The notes under the pieces: model-generated
The model's database searches: none
Told to the model about the DNA's origin: nothing
The model's input: only the letters and a program-made list of their open reading frames with translations
Origin: an uncultured delta proteobacterium
Lineage (GTDB): Bacteria; Myxococcota_A; UBA9160; JAFDET01
DNA length: 64,000 nt
Assembly: GCA_947259215.1 (NCBI GenBank)
Contig: CAMYLJ010000004.1
Location: forward strand, 1-64,000
Direction of reading: 5' to 3'
Position numbers and translations under genes: made by a program
In this document: one piece after another, positions 1-8,456 of the stretch
Position numbering within the stretch: the stretch's first letter is position 1
Layout: every line of letters begins with the position of its first letter

Positions 1-64
1 ACTCCGGCCGCGCCCGCGGGCCGTGTGGTAACGTCCCGTCACCACTCACGAAGGACGGACCCCC

Positions 65-1711
65 ATGGCTCTTCACGGCGGAAAGCTCGCGGCCAAGGCG
101 CTGAAGGAAGCGGGCGTCGAGGTCGTCTTCACCCTCTCCGGCGGCCACATCATGCCGCTCTACGACGGCTGCATCGACGAGGGCATCAAGATCGTCGACG
201 TGCGTCACGAGCAGGCCGCCGTGCACGCGGCGGACTCCTGGGCGCGCTGCCGGCCGGGCTCGATCGGGGTAGCTGCCATCACCGCCGGGCCCGGCGTGAC
301 CGACGGCGTCACCGGGATCGCCAACGCCTGGCGCGCCAACTCGCCGATCCTCGTCTTCGGCGGCCAGGGCCCCTTCGAGAACCTCCGCCGCGGCTCGCTC
401 CAGGAGATGGACCACCTGGGCGTGGTGCGTCCCATCACCAAGTACTGCGACGCCATCTACCAGACGAAGCGCATCCCCGAGTACATCGAGCTCGCGATCC
501 GGCACGCGGTGTCCGGCATCCCGGGTCCGGCGTACCTGGAGATCCCCATGGACGTGTTCATGGGCCAGGCCGAGGAGGCGGAGTCGCCGATCCCGCGCAT
601 CCGCACCGAGCCGCCGCGCATCTCGCCCGACCGCGAGGAGGTGCGCAACGCCATCGAGATCCTGCGCAGCTCCGAGCGTCCAATGCTGATGGCGGGCACC
701 AGCGTCAAGTGGTCGAAGGCGGCACCGGAGATGAACCGCTTCATCGCCGAGACCCACATTCCGACCTACACCAACGGAATGGGTCGCGGGAGCGTGCCCC
801 ACGACTCGCCGGAGTTCCTGAACCGCTCGCGCCGCGATGCGCTGAAGCAGATCGACTGCATCCTGCTGGCGGGAACGCTGCTCGACTTTCGCATGCGCTT
901 CGGTCAGACGATCCCGGCGGAGGCGAAGATCATCCAGCTGGACATGGACGCCACCCTGATCGGGCAGAACCGGCAGACCGACGTGCCCCTGGTGGGCAAC
1001 CTGGCGTGCAGCTTCGACCTGCTGCTCGAGGAGCTGAAGAACCAGGGCGTGCAGCTCGACTTCTCGGGCTGGCGCGACCAGCTGCGCGCCGTCGAGACCG
1101 AGGCCGAGGCCAAGGTGGAGGCGGCGCTGAACAGCGACGAATCGCCCCTCGACCCCCAGCGCATGTGCCGCGAGGTGCGCGATTGGCTCGAGACCCTGGA
1201 GCGCCCGATCGTGATCGGCGACGGCGGCGACATCGTCGCCACGGCCGCCAAGATCATCCCGGTGAAGGGCGAGGGCGCCTGGATGGATCCGGGGCCCCTC
1301 GGCACGCTCGGCGTGGGCATGCCCTTCGCCCTGGCGGCCCAGCTCGCCCATCCCGACCGCCGCGTGGTAATCGTCTACGGCGATGGCTCCTTCGGGTTCA
1401 ACGGCTTCGAGTTCGACACCGCCGTGCGCTTCGGGCTGCCGGTGATCGGCGTCGTCGGCAACGACGGCGCCTGGGGGCAGATGATGCGTCCCCAGGGCGC
1501 GATCTATGGCTGGGATCGCCTGGAGGGCGTGCTGCTGAACCGCACCCGCTACGACAAGGTGGTCGAGGCACTCGGCGGCCACGGCGAGCACGTGACCGAG
1601 CCCGACCAGCTGCGCCCGGCCCTCGAGCGCGCCGCCGAAAGCGGCAAGCCCGCCCTCATCAACGTCGAGATCCGGCAAGACCGCGAGTACAAGGGTGGTG
1701 TCTACGTCTGA
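65..1711 (+). CDS. Thiamine-diphosphate enzyme, acetolactate synthase-like
   Basis: A 548-residue protein with the three-domain ThDP-enzyme layout (PYR domain at the N-terminus, central TPP_enzyme_M, C-terminal PP domain). The N-terminal LSGGHIMPLYD stretch and the HEQAA segment near residue 49 supply the conserved catalytic glutamate that activates ThDP. GDG at residues 439-441, followed about 27 residues later by GNDGAWG, is the Mg-ThDP binding motif. It resembles the IlvG/acetolactate-synthase-like group that includes oxalyl-CoA decarboxylase and 2-hydroxyacyl-CoA lyase. I see no IlvN partner and no isoleucine/valine genes nearby, so branched-chain synthesis is not supported and a carboligase or lyase acting on an acyl-CoA is just as likely. 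The ATG follows GAAGGAC. Its last 11 codons are repeated just downstream (1764-1796). Confidence 0.85.
   Translation: MALHGGKLAAKALKEAGVEVVFTLSGGHIMPLYDGCIDEGIKIVDVRHEQAAVHAADSWARCRPGSIGVAAITAGPGVTDGVTGIANAWRANSPILVFGGQGPFENLRRGSLQEMDHLGVVRPITKYCDAIYQTKRIPEYIELAIRHAVSGIPGPAYLEIPMDVFMGQAEEAESPIPRIRTEPPRISPDREEVRNAIEILRSSERPMLMAGTSVKWSKAAPEMNRFIAETHIPTYTNGMGRGSVPHDSPEFLNRSRRDALKQIDCILLAGTLLDFRMRFGQTIPAEAKIIQLDMDATLIGQNRQTDVPLVGNLACSFDLLLEELKNQGVQLDFSGWRDQLRAVETEAEAKVEAALNSDESPLDPQRMCREVRDWLETLERPIVIGDGGDIVATAAKIIPVKGEGAWMDPGPLGTLGVGMPFALAAQLAHPDRRVVIVYGDGSFGFNGFEFDTAVRFGLPVIGVVGNDGAWGQMMRPQGAIYGWDRLEGVLLNRTRYDKVVEALGGHGEHVTEPDQLRPALERAAESGKPALINVEIRQDREYKGGVYV
1679..1711 (+). repeat. 33-nt direct repeat, left copy (3' end of ThDP gene)
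   Basis: These are the last ten codons plus the stop (DREYKGGVYV) of the ThDP-enzyme gene. The same 33 bases recur at 1764-1796 with only two differences, both third-position T to C changes in glycine codons. Confidence 0.9.
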
Positions 1712-1725
1712 CCCGCGTCGCGGTC

Positions 1726-1749
1726 GCGCAGCGAGCCGCAGGCGAGCGG
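1726..1749. repeat. Short partial copy of dispersed intergenic repeat
   Basis: The string GCGCAGCGAGCCGCAGGCGA followed by GCGG lies between the two copies of the ThDP gene tail. It matches the right half of the longer intergenic repeats at 41228-41280 and 50948-50998. The left half, with the GC-rich hairpin, is absent here. Confidence 0.6.
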
Positions 1750-1763
1750 AGTTCATCGGAATG

Positions 1764-1796
1764 GACCGCGAGTACAAGGGCGGCGTCTACGTCTGA
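1764..1796 (+). pseudogene. Remnant copy of ThDP-enzyme C-terminus
   Basis: A second copy of the 33-base gene end, 52 bases after the first, preceded directly by ATG so that it reads MDREYKGGVYV and a stop. The only differences from the parent are synonymous, which suggests that the copy once sat in a translated paralogue. It is most simply the surviving tail of a tandem duplicate whose body was deleted. No promoter or ribosome site is visible, so I do not propose a functional peptide. Confidence 0.6.
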
Positions 1797-1806
1797 GCTG
1801 AGTCCG

Positions 1807-4581
1807 TTGCGCGTCGAAGAGTCGGCGCCGGAGGCTCTCGGCCTCGACGCCGAGGTGCTGGCGCGGCTCGTCGCAGCCGTCGGGCCGCTGGCGGTGGTCG
1901 ACCTCGAGACGACCGGGCTGCCCGACGACCCGGACGCCGAGTTGCTCGAGTTCGGCGCCGTGCTGCTCGACCCGGGCGTGCCGCGCGCCGTGACGGCCCA
2001 CAGCCTGGTGCGTCCCTCCCGGCCCCTGCCCCGCGCGATCCGGCGCCTGACGGGCCTGTCCGACGACGACGTGGGCGACGCACCGCTGGCGGATGCGCTG
2101 CGGGCGCCCGTCGCGGAGCTCCTCGCCGGGCGCACCCTGGTGGCGCACAACGCGCCCTTCGAGCGCCACTTCCTGGCGCGCATGGGGGGCGGGTTCGCGG
2201 ACGCGCGCTTCCTGGACACCCAGGATCTGCTCGCCTTGACCCACCCCGACACGCCCGACCTGCGTCTCGAGACCTTCACGCGGGCGCTGCTCGCGACCGA
2301 CGAGCATCACCGCGCGCTCGACGACGCCCTCGACACGGTGCGCGTGCTCTCGCAGGTTGGAGTCGGCGCCGACGCCGGCGAGCCCCGCTACGCGGTGGCG
2401 CGCCGCGCGCTCGAGACCTACGCGCCCGACTCGCAGTGGGCGTCGCTGCTGGGGAAGGAGCCGGATCTCGTCGCCCCGGTCGCCGCACCCCAGTACGTCG
2501 CCATCGGGGAGACGGACCTGCCGACCGTCCCCTTCGACCCCGACGCGATCGCGGCGGTGCTGGCCGACGAGAGTCGCGGCCGAAGCGTCCTCCCGGGTTA
2601 TCGCGCACGTCCGGGCCAGATCGAGCTGGCGCGGCGAGTGGCGTGCGCCCTGACAGACGGCGGTGTGGCGCTGCTCGAGGGCGGCACCGGCGTCGGAAAG
2701 TCGCTGGCCTATCTGGCCGCCGCGATTCCCTTCGCGATGGAGCGCGCCGCGGCCGGCGAGCGCCGGCCCGTGGTCGTGTCCACGCGCACCAAGCTCCTCC
2801 AGGACCAGCTGCTGGAGAAGGACATCGCCCTGGCGGCCCGGCTCCTCGGTCATCCGGAGCTGCGCGCGCTCTCGATCAAGGGCCGCGGCAACTACGTCTG
2901 CCGCCGGCGGGTGGATGGTGTGCTGGCGGAGGGCCGCGAGCCGCGCCTCTTCGCCGAAGACCGCATGGCGTACGCGGCGCTCTTCGCCTGCGCGCGCACC
3001 CGGCCCCACGGCGAGATCGGCGCCTTGCCCCCCGCCCTGCTGCGCCGCTTTCCCAGCCTGCACGGCCTGCGCCGGCGCTCCACCTCGCCGCGCGCCCAGC
3101 ACTGCAGCCGCGAGCAGTGCGCGTCGCAGCCGAACTGCCCCTTCGGTCGGCGGCGCGCAGCGCTGGCGGACGCCCACCTGGTGGTGGCCAATCACGATCT
3201 GCTGCTGCGTTGGCCGCCGGACTACCCGGACTTCACCCACGCCATCGTGGACGAGGCCCACGAGCTGTCCGACGTGGCCGACGAGGTCTACGCCCTGGAC
3301 GTGCGGCCGGAGGAGATCCTCGATCGCGTCGACGAGGTCTTCGGGAATCCGGGCGAGCGGGGCAGTGGGCTGCTCCCGGCCAAGACCCGCCGCGCGTCGC
3401 GCACCGACGCGGTCGCCTGGCGCCGGAGCGTGCAGCAGGATCTCGCGGGGCTCGGTCGCGTGCTCGGCGCCGAGAACCCGGACTACGGCGAGATCCAGCT
3501 GCCGGACCCGCCAGGCCCGCGCTTCGAGGCCGCCGCGGACCAGGCGCGGGTGTGCTGGGAGCGCCTGGAGACCCTGGCCGAGGTGGTGACGCGCCACGCC
3601 GACGACGCGGACGAGGCCGAGGGCGGGCTCCTCGGCCGCGCGGCGGAGGAGCTGCGCGAGTCCGCCCGCGGCCTGCGCCTGGCCTTCACCGGGACCGGTG
3701 GAGACGCGGTGGCGGCCTTCGAGCGCATCGTGCCGCCGTGGGATCGCTGGCGCCTGGCCGTGCGTCCGGTGTCGCCCGCCGCGCCCTTCCACGAGCAGTT
3801 CCTGTCGCGCCTCACGACCCTCTGCGGCGTCTCGGCCAGTCTCTTCGTCGCGGGCGACGCGTTCCCGGCCCTGGGCGTGCTGCAGCTGGAGGAACAGCGG
3901 GAGCTTCCCGTTTCCACCTTCTCCGCGCCGAGCCCCTTTCCGTACGCGGAGCACATGCGCGCGGCGGCGCTCGAGTCCGGAGGCCACCTGGTCGAGGAGA
4001 CGGCCCGGGTGCTGGAGGACGTGGCCCGCCAGCTGGGCGGCCGCACCCTCGGGCTCTTCACGAGCCTGGCGCGCATGAACGAGGTGGCGGAGATCCTGAG
4101 CGAGCGCCTGCGCCCCGACGGCATCGAGGTGCTGGCGCCGCGCCGCGCGGGCGACGACCCGAACGCCCTGGTGGAGCGTTTCCGCGAGAGCGGCGAGGCC
4201 GTGCTGCTCGGCGCGCGCACCTTCTGGCAGGGACTCGACATTCCGGGTCCCGACCTCCAGGCGCTCGTGATCGAGAAGCTCCCCTTCGCGGTGCCGACCC
4301 AGCTACGCAAGCGCCGCGAGGCGCGCCTCAAGGCGGCGGGCATCGACGCCTTCTCGCGCGATACGCTCGGCACCATGCTGCTCTACCTGAAGCAGATGGT
4401 GGGCCGCCTGATCCGCAGCGAGGAGGACCGCGGCCTGGTGGTGGTGGTGGAGAGCCGTTCCGACAAGCGCTACTTCGCGCGCCTCGACGACGCCCTGCCC
4501 GAGGGCGTCTCCTTCCGGCTGGTTTCCCGGAGCGCGCTGCCCGGGATGATGCGCGAAGTCGGGATCGAGGGAGGGGACTGA
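1807..4581 (+). CDS. dinG: DinG-type exonuclease-helicase (DEDDh + Fe-S XPD-like)
   Basis: About 924 residues from a TTG start; GTG at 1855 is an alternative and neither has a clear ribosome site. The N-terminus is a DEDDh 3'-5' exonuclease domain (VVDLETTG, D32/E34; then AHNAPFE). A superfamily-2 helicase follows: Walker A GGTGVGKS (K298), DEAH at 482-485, and motif VI QMVGRLIRS near the C-terminus. Four cysteines (365, 433, 438, 444) in the order C-x67-C-x4-C-x5-C match the Fe-S cluster spacing of E. coli DinG and XPD. Exonuclease-DinG fusions are known from Bacillus, but the Bacillus form lacks the cluster. Predicted role: processing of DNA or RNA-DNA structures during repair. The stop overlaps the next ATG (TGATG). 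An in-frame open reading stretch extends to position 25, but that part is antisense-like translation across the ThDP gene and is not included. Confidence 0.85.
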   Translation: MRVEESAPEALGLDAEVLARLVAAVGPLAVVDLETTGLPDDPDAELLEFGAVLLDPGVPRAVTAHSLVRPSRPLPRAIRRLTGLSDDDVGDAPLADALRAPVAELLAGRTLVAHNAPFERHFLARMGGGFADARFLDTQDLLALTHPDTPDLRLETFTRALLATDEHHRALDDALDTVRVLSQVGVGADAGEPRYAVARRALETYAPDSQWASLLGKEPDLVAPVAAPQYVAIGETDLPTVPFDPDAIAAVLADESRGRSVLPGYRARPGQIELARRVACALTDGGVALLEGGTGVGKSLAYLAAAIPFAMERAAAGERRPVVVSTRTKLLQDQLLEKDIALAARLLGHPELRALSIKGRGNYVCRRRVDGVLAEGREPRLFAEDRMAYAALFACARTRPHGEIGALPPALLRRFPSLHGLRRRSTSPRAQHCSREQCASQPNCPFGRRRAALADAHLVVANHDLLLRWPPDYPDFTHAIVDEAHELSDVADEVYALDVRPEEILDRVDEVFGNPGERGSGLLPAKTRRASRTDAVAWRRSVQQDLAGLGRVLGAENPDYGEIQLPDPPGPRFEAAADQARVCWERLETLAEVVTRHADDADEAEGGLLGRAAEELRESARGLRLAFTGTGGDAVAAFERIVPPWDRWRLAVRPVSPAAPFHEQFLSRLTTLCGVSASLFVAGDAFPALGVLQLEEQRELPVSTFSAPSPFPYAEHMRAAALESGGHLVEETARVLEDVARQLGGRTLGLFTSLARMNEVAEILSERLRPDGIEVLAPRRAGDDPNALVERFRESGEAVLLGARTFWQGLDIPGPDLQALVIEKLPFAVPTQLRKRREARLKAAGIDAFSRDTLGTMLLYLKQMVGRLIRSEEDRGLVVVVESRSDKRYFARLDDALPEGVSFRLVSRSALPGMMREVGIEGGD

Positions 4582-5348
4582 TGGGGGATCACGCGGGACG
4601 CGCGGTGGTGGTGACCGGCGCGGGTACGGGCATCGGCCGGGCCGTGGCGCTGCGCCTGGCGCGCGAGGGTGCACGGGTCGCGCTCCTGGGACGCACGCGC
4701 GCGAGCCTGGAGAAGACCGCCGCGGACGCAGCGGGCGAGACGCTGGTCGCCACCTGCGACGTCGCCGACGGCGCCAGCGTGGCAGCGGCCTTCGACGCGG
4801 CTGCGGAGCGCTTCGGACCGCTGCACGCGCTGGTGGCCAACGCCGGCGCGGGGGGTCCCAACGAGCCGGGCCCGGACGACCGCTGGGACGAGATCGTGCG
4901 TACGAACCTGGACGGCTCCTACGCCTGCACCCGCGCCCTCGAGCGCCACCTGGCGCCGGGGCCGGAGCCGCGGCACGTGGTCTACATGTCGTCGTGCCTG
5001 GCGCGCTTCGGGGTGCCGGGCTTCACGGCCTACTGCGCCAGCAAGACCGCGCTGCTCGGCCTCGCCCGGGCGCTGGCGCTGGAGTGGGCGGAGCGCGGCG
5101 TGCTGGTGAACGCCATCTGCCCGGGCTGGGTCGAGACCGAGATGGCCAAGGCCAGCTGGCAGAACATCGCCGAGGGGACCGGCACGAGCTTCGACGAGGC
5201 CAAGGCCGGGGCGCTGGCGGACGTGCCCCTGGGCCGGGCGGCCGATCCCGAGGAGATCGCGGCCCTGGTGTCGTTCCTGCTGGGGCCGGGAGGCCGCTTC
5301 TTCACGGGCCAGGCCCTGGACCCCAACGGCGGCGCCTGGATGGGTTGA
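4581..5348 (+). CDS. Short-chain dehydrogenase/reductase (SDR)
   Basis: A 255-residue classical SDR. The NAD(P)-binding glycine motif TGAGTGIGR is at residues 13-21, the NAG motif is in VANAGAG, the catalytic serine is in YMSS, and Tyr-x3-Lys is in AYCASK. The C-terminus ends in the usual LDPNGGAWMG-like cofactor-loop region. It shares one base with the DinG-like stop (TGATG), so it is probably translated by coupling. The alcohol or ketone substrate cannot be inferred. Acidic residues after beta-2 are not obvious (LLGRTRAS), which leans towards NADPH, but this is weak. Confidence 0.9.
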   Translation: MGDHAGRAVVVTGAGTGIGRAVALRLAREGARVALLGRTRASLEKTAADAAGETLVATCDVADGASVAAAFDAAAERFGPLHALVANAGAGGPNEPGPDDRWDEIVRTNLDGSYACTRALERHLAPGPEPRHVVYMSSCLARFGVPGFTAYCASKTALLGLARALALEWAERGVLVNAICPGWVETEMAKASWQNIAEGTGTSFDEAKAGALADVPLGRAADPEEIAALVSFLLGPGGRFFTGQALDPNGGAWMG

Positions 5349-5374
5349 CTCGCTTCAAATTTTGAAGTTATGAT
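5345..5374 (+). promoter_or_regulatory. hxlR promoter with self-operator; probably leaderless
   Basis: TTGACT (5345-5350) and TATGAT (5369-5374) form a good -35/-10 pair with an 18-base spacer. The spacer carries a perfect 15-base palindrome, CTTCAAA-T-TTTGAAG (5353-5367), the most AT-rich stretch in this part of the window. The -10 ends six bases before the GTG start at 5381, so the transcript would begin at or next to the start codon. The -35 overlaps the stop of the SDR gene. Binding of the palindrome by the HxlR product would block RNA polymerase. Confidence 0.75.
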
Positions 5375-5380
5375 GGCCCC

Positions 5381-5869
5381 GTGCGCTGGCAGGACCTGGG
5401 CGACGTCCGCTGCTCGGTGGCCCGCTCCCTCGCGGTGGTGGGGGACCGCTGGACCCTGCTGCTGCTGCGCGACTGCTTCCTCGGCGCCCGGCGCTTCGAG
5501 CAGTTGCAGGCCTCGCTCGGGATCTCCTCCCACCTGCTTTCGACGCGGCTCCGCAAGCTGGTGGACGAGGGCGTGCTCGAGCGCCACGCCTACTGCGAGC
5601 GCCCGACCCGCCACGAGTACCGCCTGACCGAGAAGGGCCGCGACCTCTACCCCGTGATCGCGAGCCTTGTGCGCTGGGGCGACCGCTGGCTGGCCGACGA
5701 GGCGGGGCCGCCCGTGACCCTGGTGCACCAGGGCTGCGGCCACGCCACCACCCCGACCCTCACGTGTTCCGAGTGCGGCGAGGCCCTCGAGCCGCGGGCC
5801 ATGCGACCCGTGGCGGGCCCGGCCACCCGACTGCCCGAATCCACTGCGCCCTGGAGGAGAGACCCATGA
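5381..5869 (+). CDS. HxlR-family transcriptional regulator
   Basis: A 162-residue winged-helix protein. The N-terminal motif CSVARSLAVVGDRWTLLLLRD, the RRFEQLQASLGISSHLLSTR recognition-helix region and RPTRHEYRLTEKGRDL wing are the HxlR/MarR-like signature. The C-terminal third has CGH and CSECG, a possible zinc-binding pair of cysteine motifs seen in part of this family. GTG at 5381 was chosen because the two upstream ATGs are out of frame and the promoter -10 ends at 5374. Its last codons overlap the next gene by ATGA, so regulator and molybdoenzyme form one unit. Likely an autorepressor that senses a small molecule handled by the oxidoreductase; the ligand is unknown. Confidence 0.85.
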   Translation: MRWQDLGDVRCSVARSLAVVGDRWTLLLLRDCFLGARRFEQLQASLGISSHLLSTRLRKLVDEGVLERHAYCERPTRHEYRLTEKGRDLYPVIASLVRWGDRWLADEAGPPVTLVHQGCGHATTPTLTCSECGEALEPRAMRPVAGPATRLPESTAPWRRDP

Positions 5870-8226
5870 CCGCCCCCGCCGTCCGCTCCGTGCATCCCTC
5901 GGTGTCGCGCACCCCGATTCCCCTGGACGCCAAGGACCTGCCCACCGTCTGCGTGCTGTGCAGCCACAACTGCGGCATGCGCGTGGACGTGGAGGACGGC
6001 CGCATCACGGAGGTCCGCGCCGACGAGCACAACGCGATCACCCACGGCTACGTCTGCAACAAGGGCTTCCGGATCGCGAACTACGCTCACCACGATCAGC
6101 GCGTGCAGGAGCCGCTGCGGCGGCGGGACGACGGCAGCTTCGAGCCCGTTTCCTGGGACGACGCCATCGCCGACATCGCGGCGCGGCTCGTTGCGATCCG
6201 CGAGGAGAGCGGACCCCGCGCGATCGGGCTGGTCGGGATCGGCGGCCAGGCCAACCACATGGACGCGCCCTTCGGCCTCGCGTGGCTCGGGGCGGTGGGC
6301 TCGAAGCGCTGGTTCAACGCCTTCGCCCAGGAGAAGCACCAGCACTTCCTGATCGACCAGTGGATGTTCGACTCGCCGCCCTCGGCCTGGTTCCACCCGG
6401 ACCAGAAGAACACGAAGACGCTGCTCGTGATGGGCACCAACCCCCGCATCAGCAACCGCGGCCACGCCGCCAACGACTACTTCAAGGAGTTCGAGAAGGA
6501 TCCGGAGCGGCGCCTGCTGGTGGTGGACCCGCGCGAGACCGAGACCACGCGCCAGGCGGACCGCCACGTGCGCCTGCGCCCGGGGACCGACGCCTGGTTC
6601 CTGCTCGGGGTGGCGGCGGCGATCGCCGGCTCGGAAGGCCTCGCCGACGCGTCCTTCCTGACGGAGCGCACCCACGGCTTCGACGCCCTGCGCGAGGCGC
6701 TCGAGCAGGTGGACGTGGCGAAGATGGCCGAGCACTGCGGGATCGACGCGGACGAGATCCACGCCGTGGCGTCCGAGCTCGCCGCGGGCGACGGCGCGGC
6801 CATCATGTGGGACCTGGCGGTGGAGCAGAATCTCTTCTCGACGCTCATCTCCTACCTGATCCGGGTCATCTGCGCGCTGACGGGCAACGTGGGCCAGGGG
6901 GGAAACGTCTTCCTGGAGACGCAGAATCCGCCCGAGTGGAACCCCAAGCGCTTCGACGAGCCGGAGCGCGCGCTGGCCTCGGGCATCCGGTCGATCGCCG
7001 CCATCGGCGGCTTCCCGATGTTCTCGCCGAGCCTGGTGCCCGAGGAGATCATGCTCGACCACCCGGAGCGGCTGCGGGCCCTGGTGGTCGAGGGTGCCAA
7101 CCCGTTCCTCTCCTATTCGGACACCGGCGCCTGGCGCGAGGCACGCGAGAAGCTCGACCTGCTGGTCGTGATCGAGCCCGCCATGACCGAGACCGCGCGC
7201 CTGGCCGACTACGTGCTGCCGACGCCCGTCGGCTACGAGAAGTGGGAGGTGGCGGGCTTCCCCAAGGGCTACCCCGAGGTGTACGTGCAGCTGCGGCCGC
7301 CCGTGATCCCGGGGCCCGAGCAGGCGCTGCCCGAGCCCGAGATCTACGTGCGGCTCATGGAGGCGATGGGGCTCGTGGGCGAGCCGCCGGCCAAGCTCTC
7401 CGAGCTGGCGCCGGCTGCGCTGGAGCCCGCGGGCGCCATGGCGTACCTGGCGGAGCTCCAGAGCGCGGCCGCCGGCAACGAGGCGGCGGTGATGGCGTGG
7501 GGCTACCGCACCCTCGGCCCGCACCTGCCCTCGCCGGCGCTGGCCGCCATCTGGGCCATCTGCCACCAGAACGCCTTCCTGCGCCGGGAGTCGGTGCTGC
7601 GCACCCTCGGCTCGGACTGGTCGGAGGCCAACCCCTTCGAGATCGCCGCCGAGCTCTTCCGCCGCATCCTCGAGCATCCCGAAGGCGTCGAGATCGCGCG
7701 CGCCGACACGTCGGACACGCTGAATGCGAACGTCGGCTACGAGGACAAGAAGGTTCGGCTCGCGCCCGAGCTCATGCTGGAGGAGATCGCGCGCGCGACG
7801 AACGAAGGTCCCCCGACGGACCCCGAGTACCCGTTCGTGCTGGCGGCGGGCCTGCGCACGCGCTGGACCGCCAACACCATCCAGCGCGATCCCGCCTGGC
7901 GCAAGGGCCGCGGGCCCTTCTGCACCCTGCACCTGTCTCTCGCCGATGCCGAGTCGCTCGGCGTGGCGGAGGGCGACCGGGTGCGACTCACGACGCGCCG
8001 CGCGTCGGTGGAGCTGCCCGCCGAGCTGGACCCGAAGTGCAGCCAGGGCAACGTCTGGGTACCCAACGGCTTCGGCATGGAGTACCCGGCGAACGGCGGC
8101 GAGCTCGAGGTGCAGGGCATCAACGTGAACGAGCTGACGGACGTCGCGGACCGCGACCCGATCAGCGGCTGCCCGCACCACAAGTACACGCTCTGCCGGG
8201 TCGAGAAGGTGGCGTCCGCGGCCTGA
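5866..8226 (+). CDS. Molybdopterin-dependent oxidoreductase (BisC/DMSO reductase family)
   Basis: A 786-residue catalytic subunit. The N-terminal C-x2-C-x3-C (CVLCSHNCG) and a fourth cysteine in YVCNKGF form a 4Fe-4S site. Molybdopterin-binding segments follow (TLLVMGTNPRISNRG, VDPRETET, EGANPFLSY), then the C-terminal molydop_binding barrel (NVWVPNGFGMEYP). There is no twin-arginine signal and no adjacent Fe-S or membrane subunit, so a soluble cytoplasmic enzyme is likely. The usual Mo-ligand loop reads NAFAQEKHQHF, with no cysteine and no in-frame TGA that could encode selenocysteine; the ligand cannot be assigned by eye. GGAGGAG precedes the ATG, which overlaps hxlR by four bases. The substrate is unknown. 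Confidence 0.85.
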   Translation: MTAPAVRSVHPSVSRTPIPLDAKDLPTVCVLCSHNCGMRVDVEDGRITEVRADEHNAITHGYVCNKGFRIANYAHHDQRVQEPLRRRDDGSFEPVSWDDAIADIAARLVAIREESGPRAIGLVGIGGQANHMDAPFGLAWLGAVGSKRWFNAFAQEKHQHFLIDQWMFDSPPSAWFHPDQKNTKTLLVMGTNPRISNRGHAANDYFKEFEKDPERRLLVVDPRETETTRQADRHVRLRPGTDAWFLLGVAAAIAGSEGLADASFLTERTHGFDALREALEQVDVAKMAEHCGIDADEIHAVASELAAGDGAAIMWDLAVEQNLFSTLISYLIRVICALTGNVGQGGNVFLETQNPPEWNPKRFDEPERALASGIRSIAAIGGFPMFSPSLVPEEIMLDHPERLRALVVEGANPFLSYSDTGAWREAREKLDLLVVIEPAMTETARLADYVLPTPVGYEKWEVAGFPKGYPEVYVQLRPPVIPGPEQALPEPEIYVRLMEAMGLVGEPPAKLSELAPAALEPAGAMAYLAELQSAAAGNEAAVMAWGYRTLGPHLPSPALAAIWAICHQNAFLRRESVLRTLGSDWSEANPFEIAAELFRRILEHPEGVEIARADTSDTLNANVGYEDKKVRLAPELMLEEIARATNEGPPTDPEYPFVLAAGLRTRWTANTIQRDPAWRKGRGPFCTLHLSLADAESLGVAEGDRVRLTTRRASVELPAELDPKCSQGNVWVPNGFGMEYPANGGELEVQGINVNELTDVADRDPISGCPHHKYTLCRVEKVASAA

Positions 8227-8249
8227 CCGGCTTCGCTGCGGGTACGACG

Positions 8250-8456
8250 ATGGATCCCGTCCGGCTCTACACCTGCGCGATGAGCCCCTACGCGGCCAAG
8301 GTGCACTGCTTCCTGCTCTACCAGCAACTCGACTTCGAGTGCTGCTACATCAAACCGCTGCGGGTGAAGCAGGATCTCCCGCTCGGAATGCGCCCCTTCG
8401 TCTCGGGCAGGCCGGACCTGATCCCCGCCGTCGTGAGGAAGCGTGAGCTCCGCTAG
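8250..8456 (+). pseudogene. Truncated glutathione S-transferase N-terminal fragment
   Basis: A 68-residue open frame beginning MDPVRLYTCAMSPYAAKVHC. This is the beta-alpha-beta start of a thioredoxin-fold GST N-terminal domain (hydrophobic strand, SPYAAKV helix, FLLYQQLDFE strand). The usual VPvL-S region is blurred (MRPFVSGRPDLIPAVV), and the alpha-helical C-terminal domain, normally another 130 or more residues, is missing. It starts 23 bases after the molybdoenzyme stop without a ribosome site. I read it as a decayed gene; a functional mini-thioredoxin fold is less likely. Confidence 0.6.

Noticed and set aside
25-4581. One 1518-codon open frame from position 25 through the helicase
   Set aside because: Codons 25-1800 lie across the ThDP gene in another frame and translate to Arg/Gly-rich low-complexity sequence; only the part from about 1807 matches a protein family.
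2436-5348. 970-codon frame covering helicase and SDR
   Set aside because: Only the last 255 codons (SDR) are real; the rest is an out-of-frame reading of the helicase.
5866-8226. Selenocysteine in the molybdoenzyme
   Set aside because: There is no in-frame TGA within the gene.
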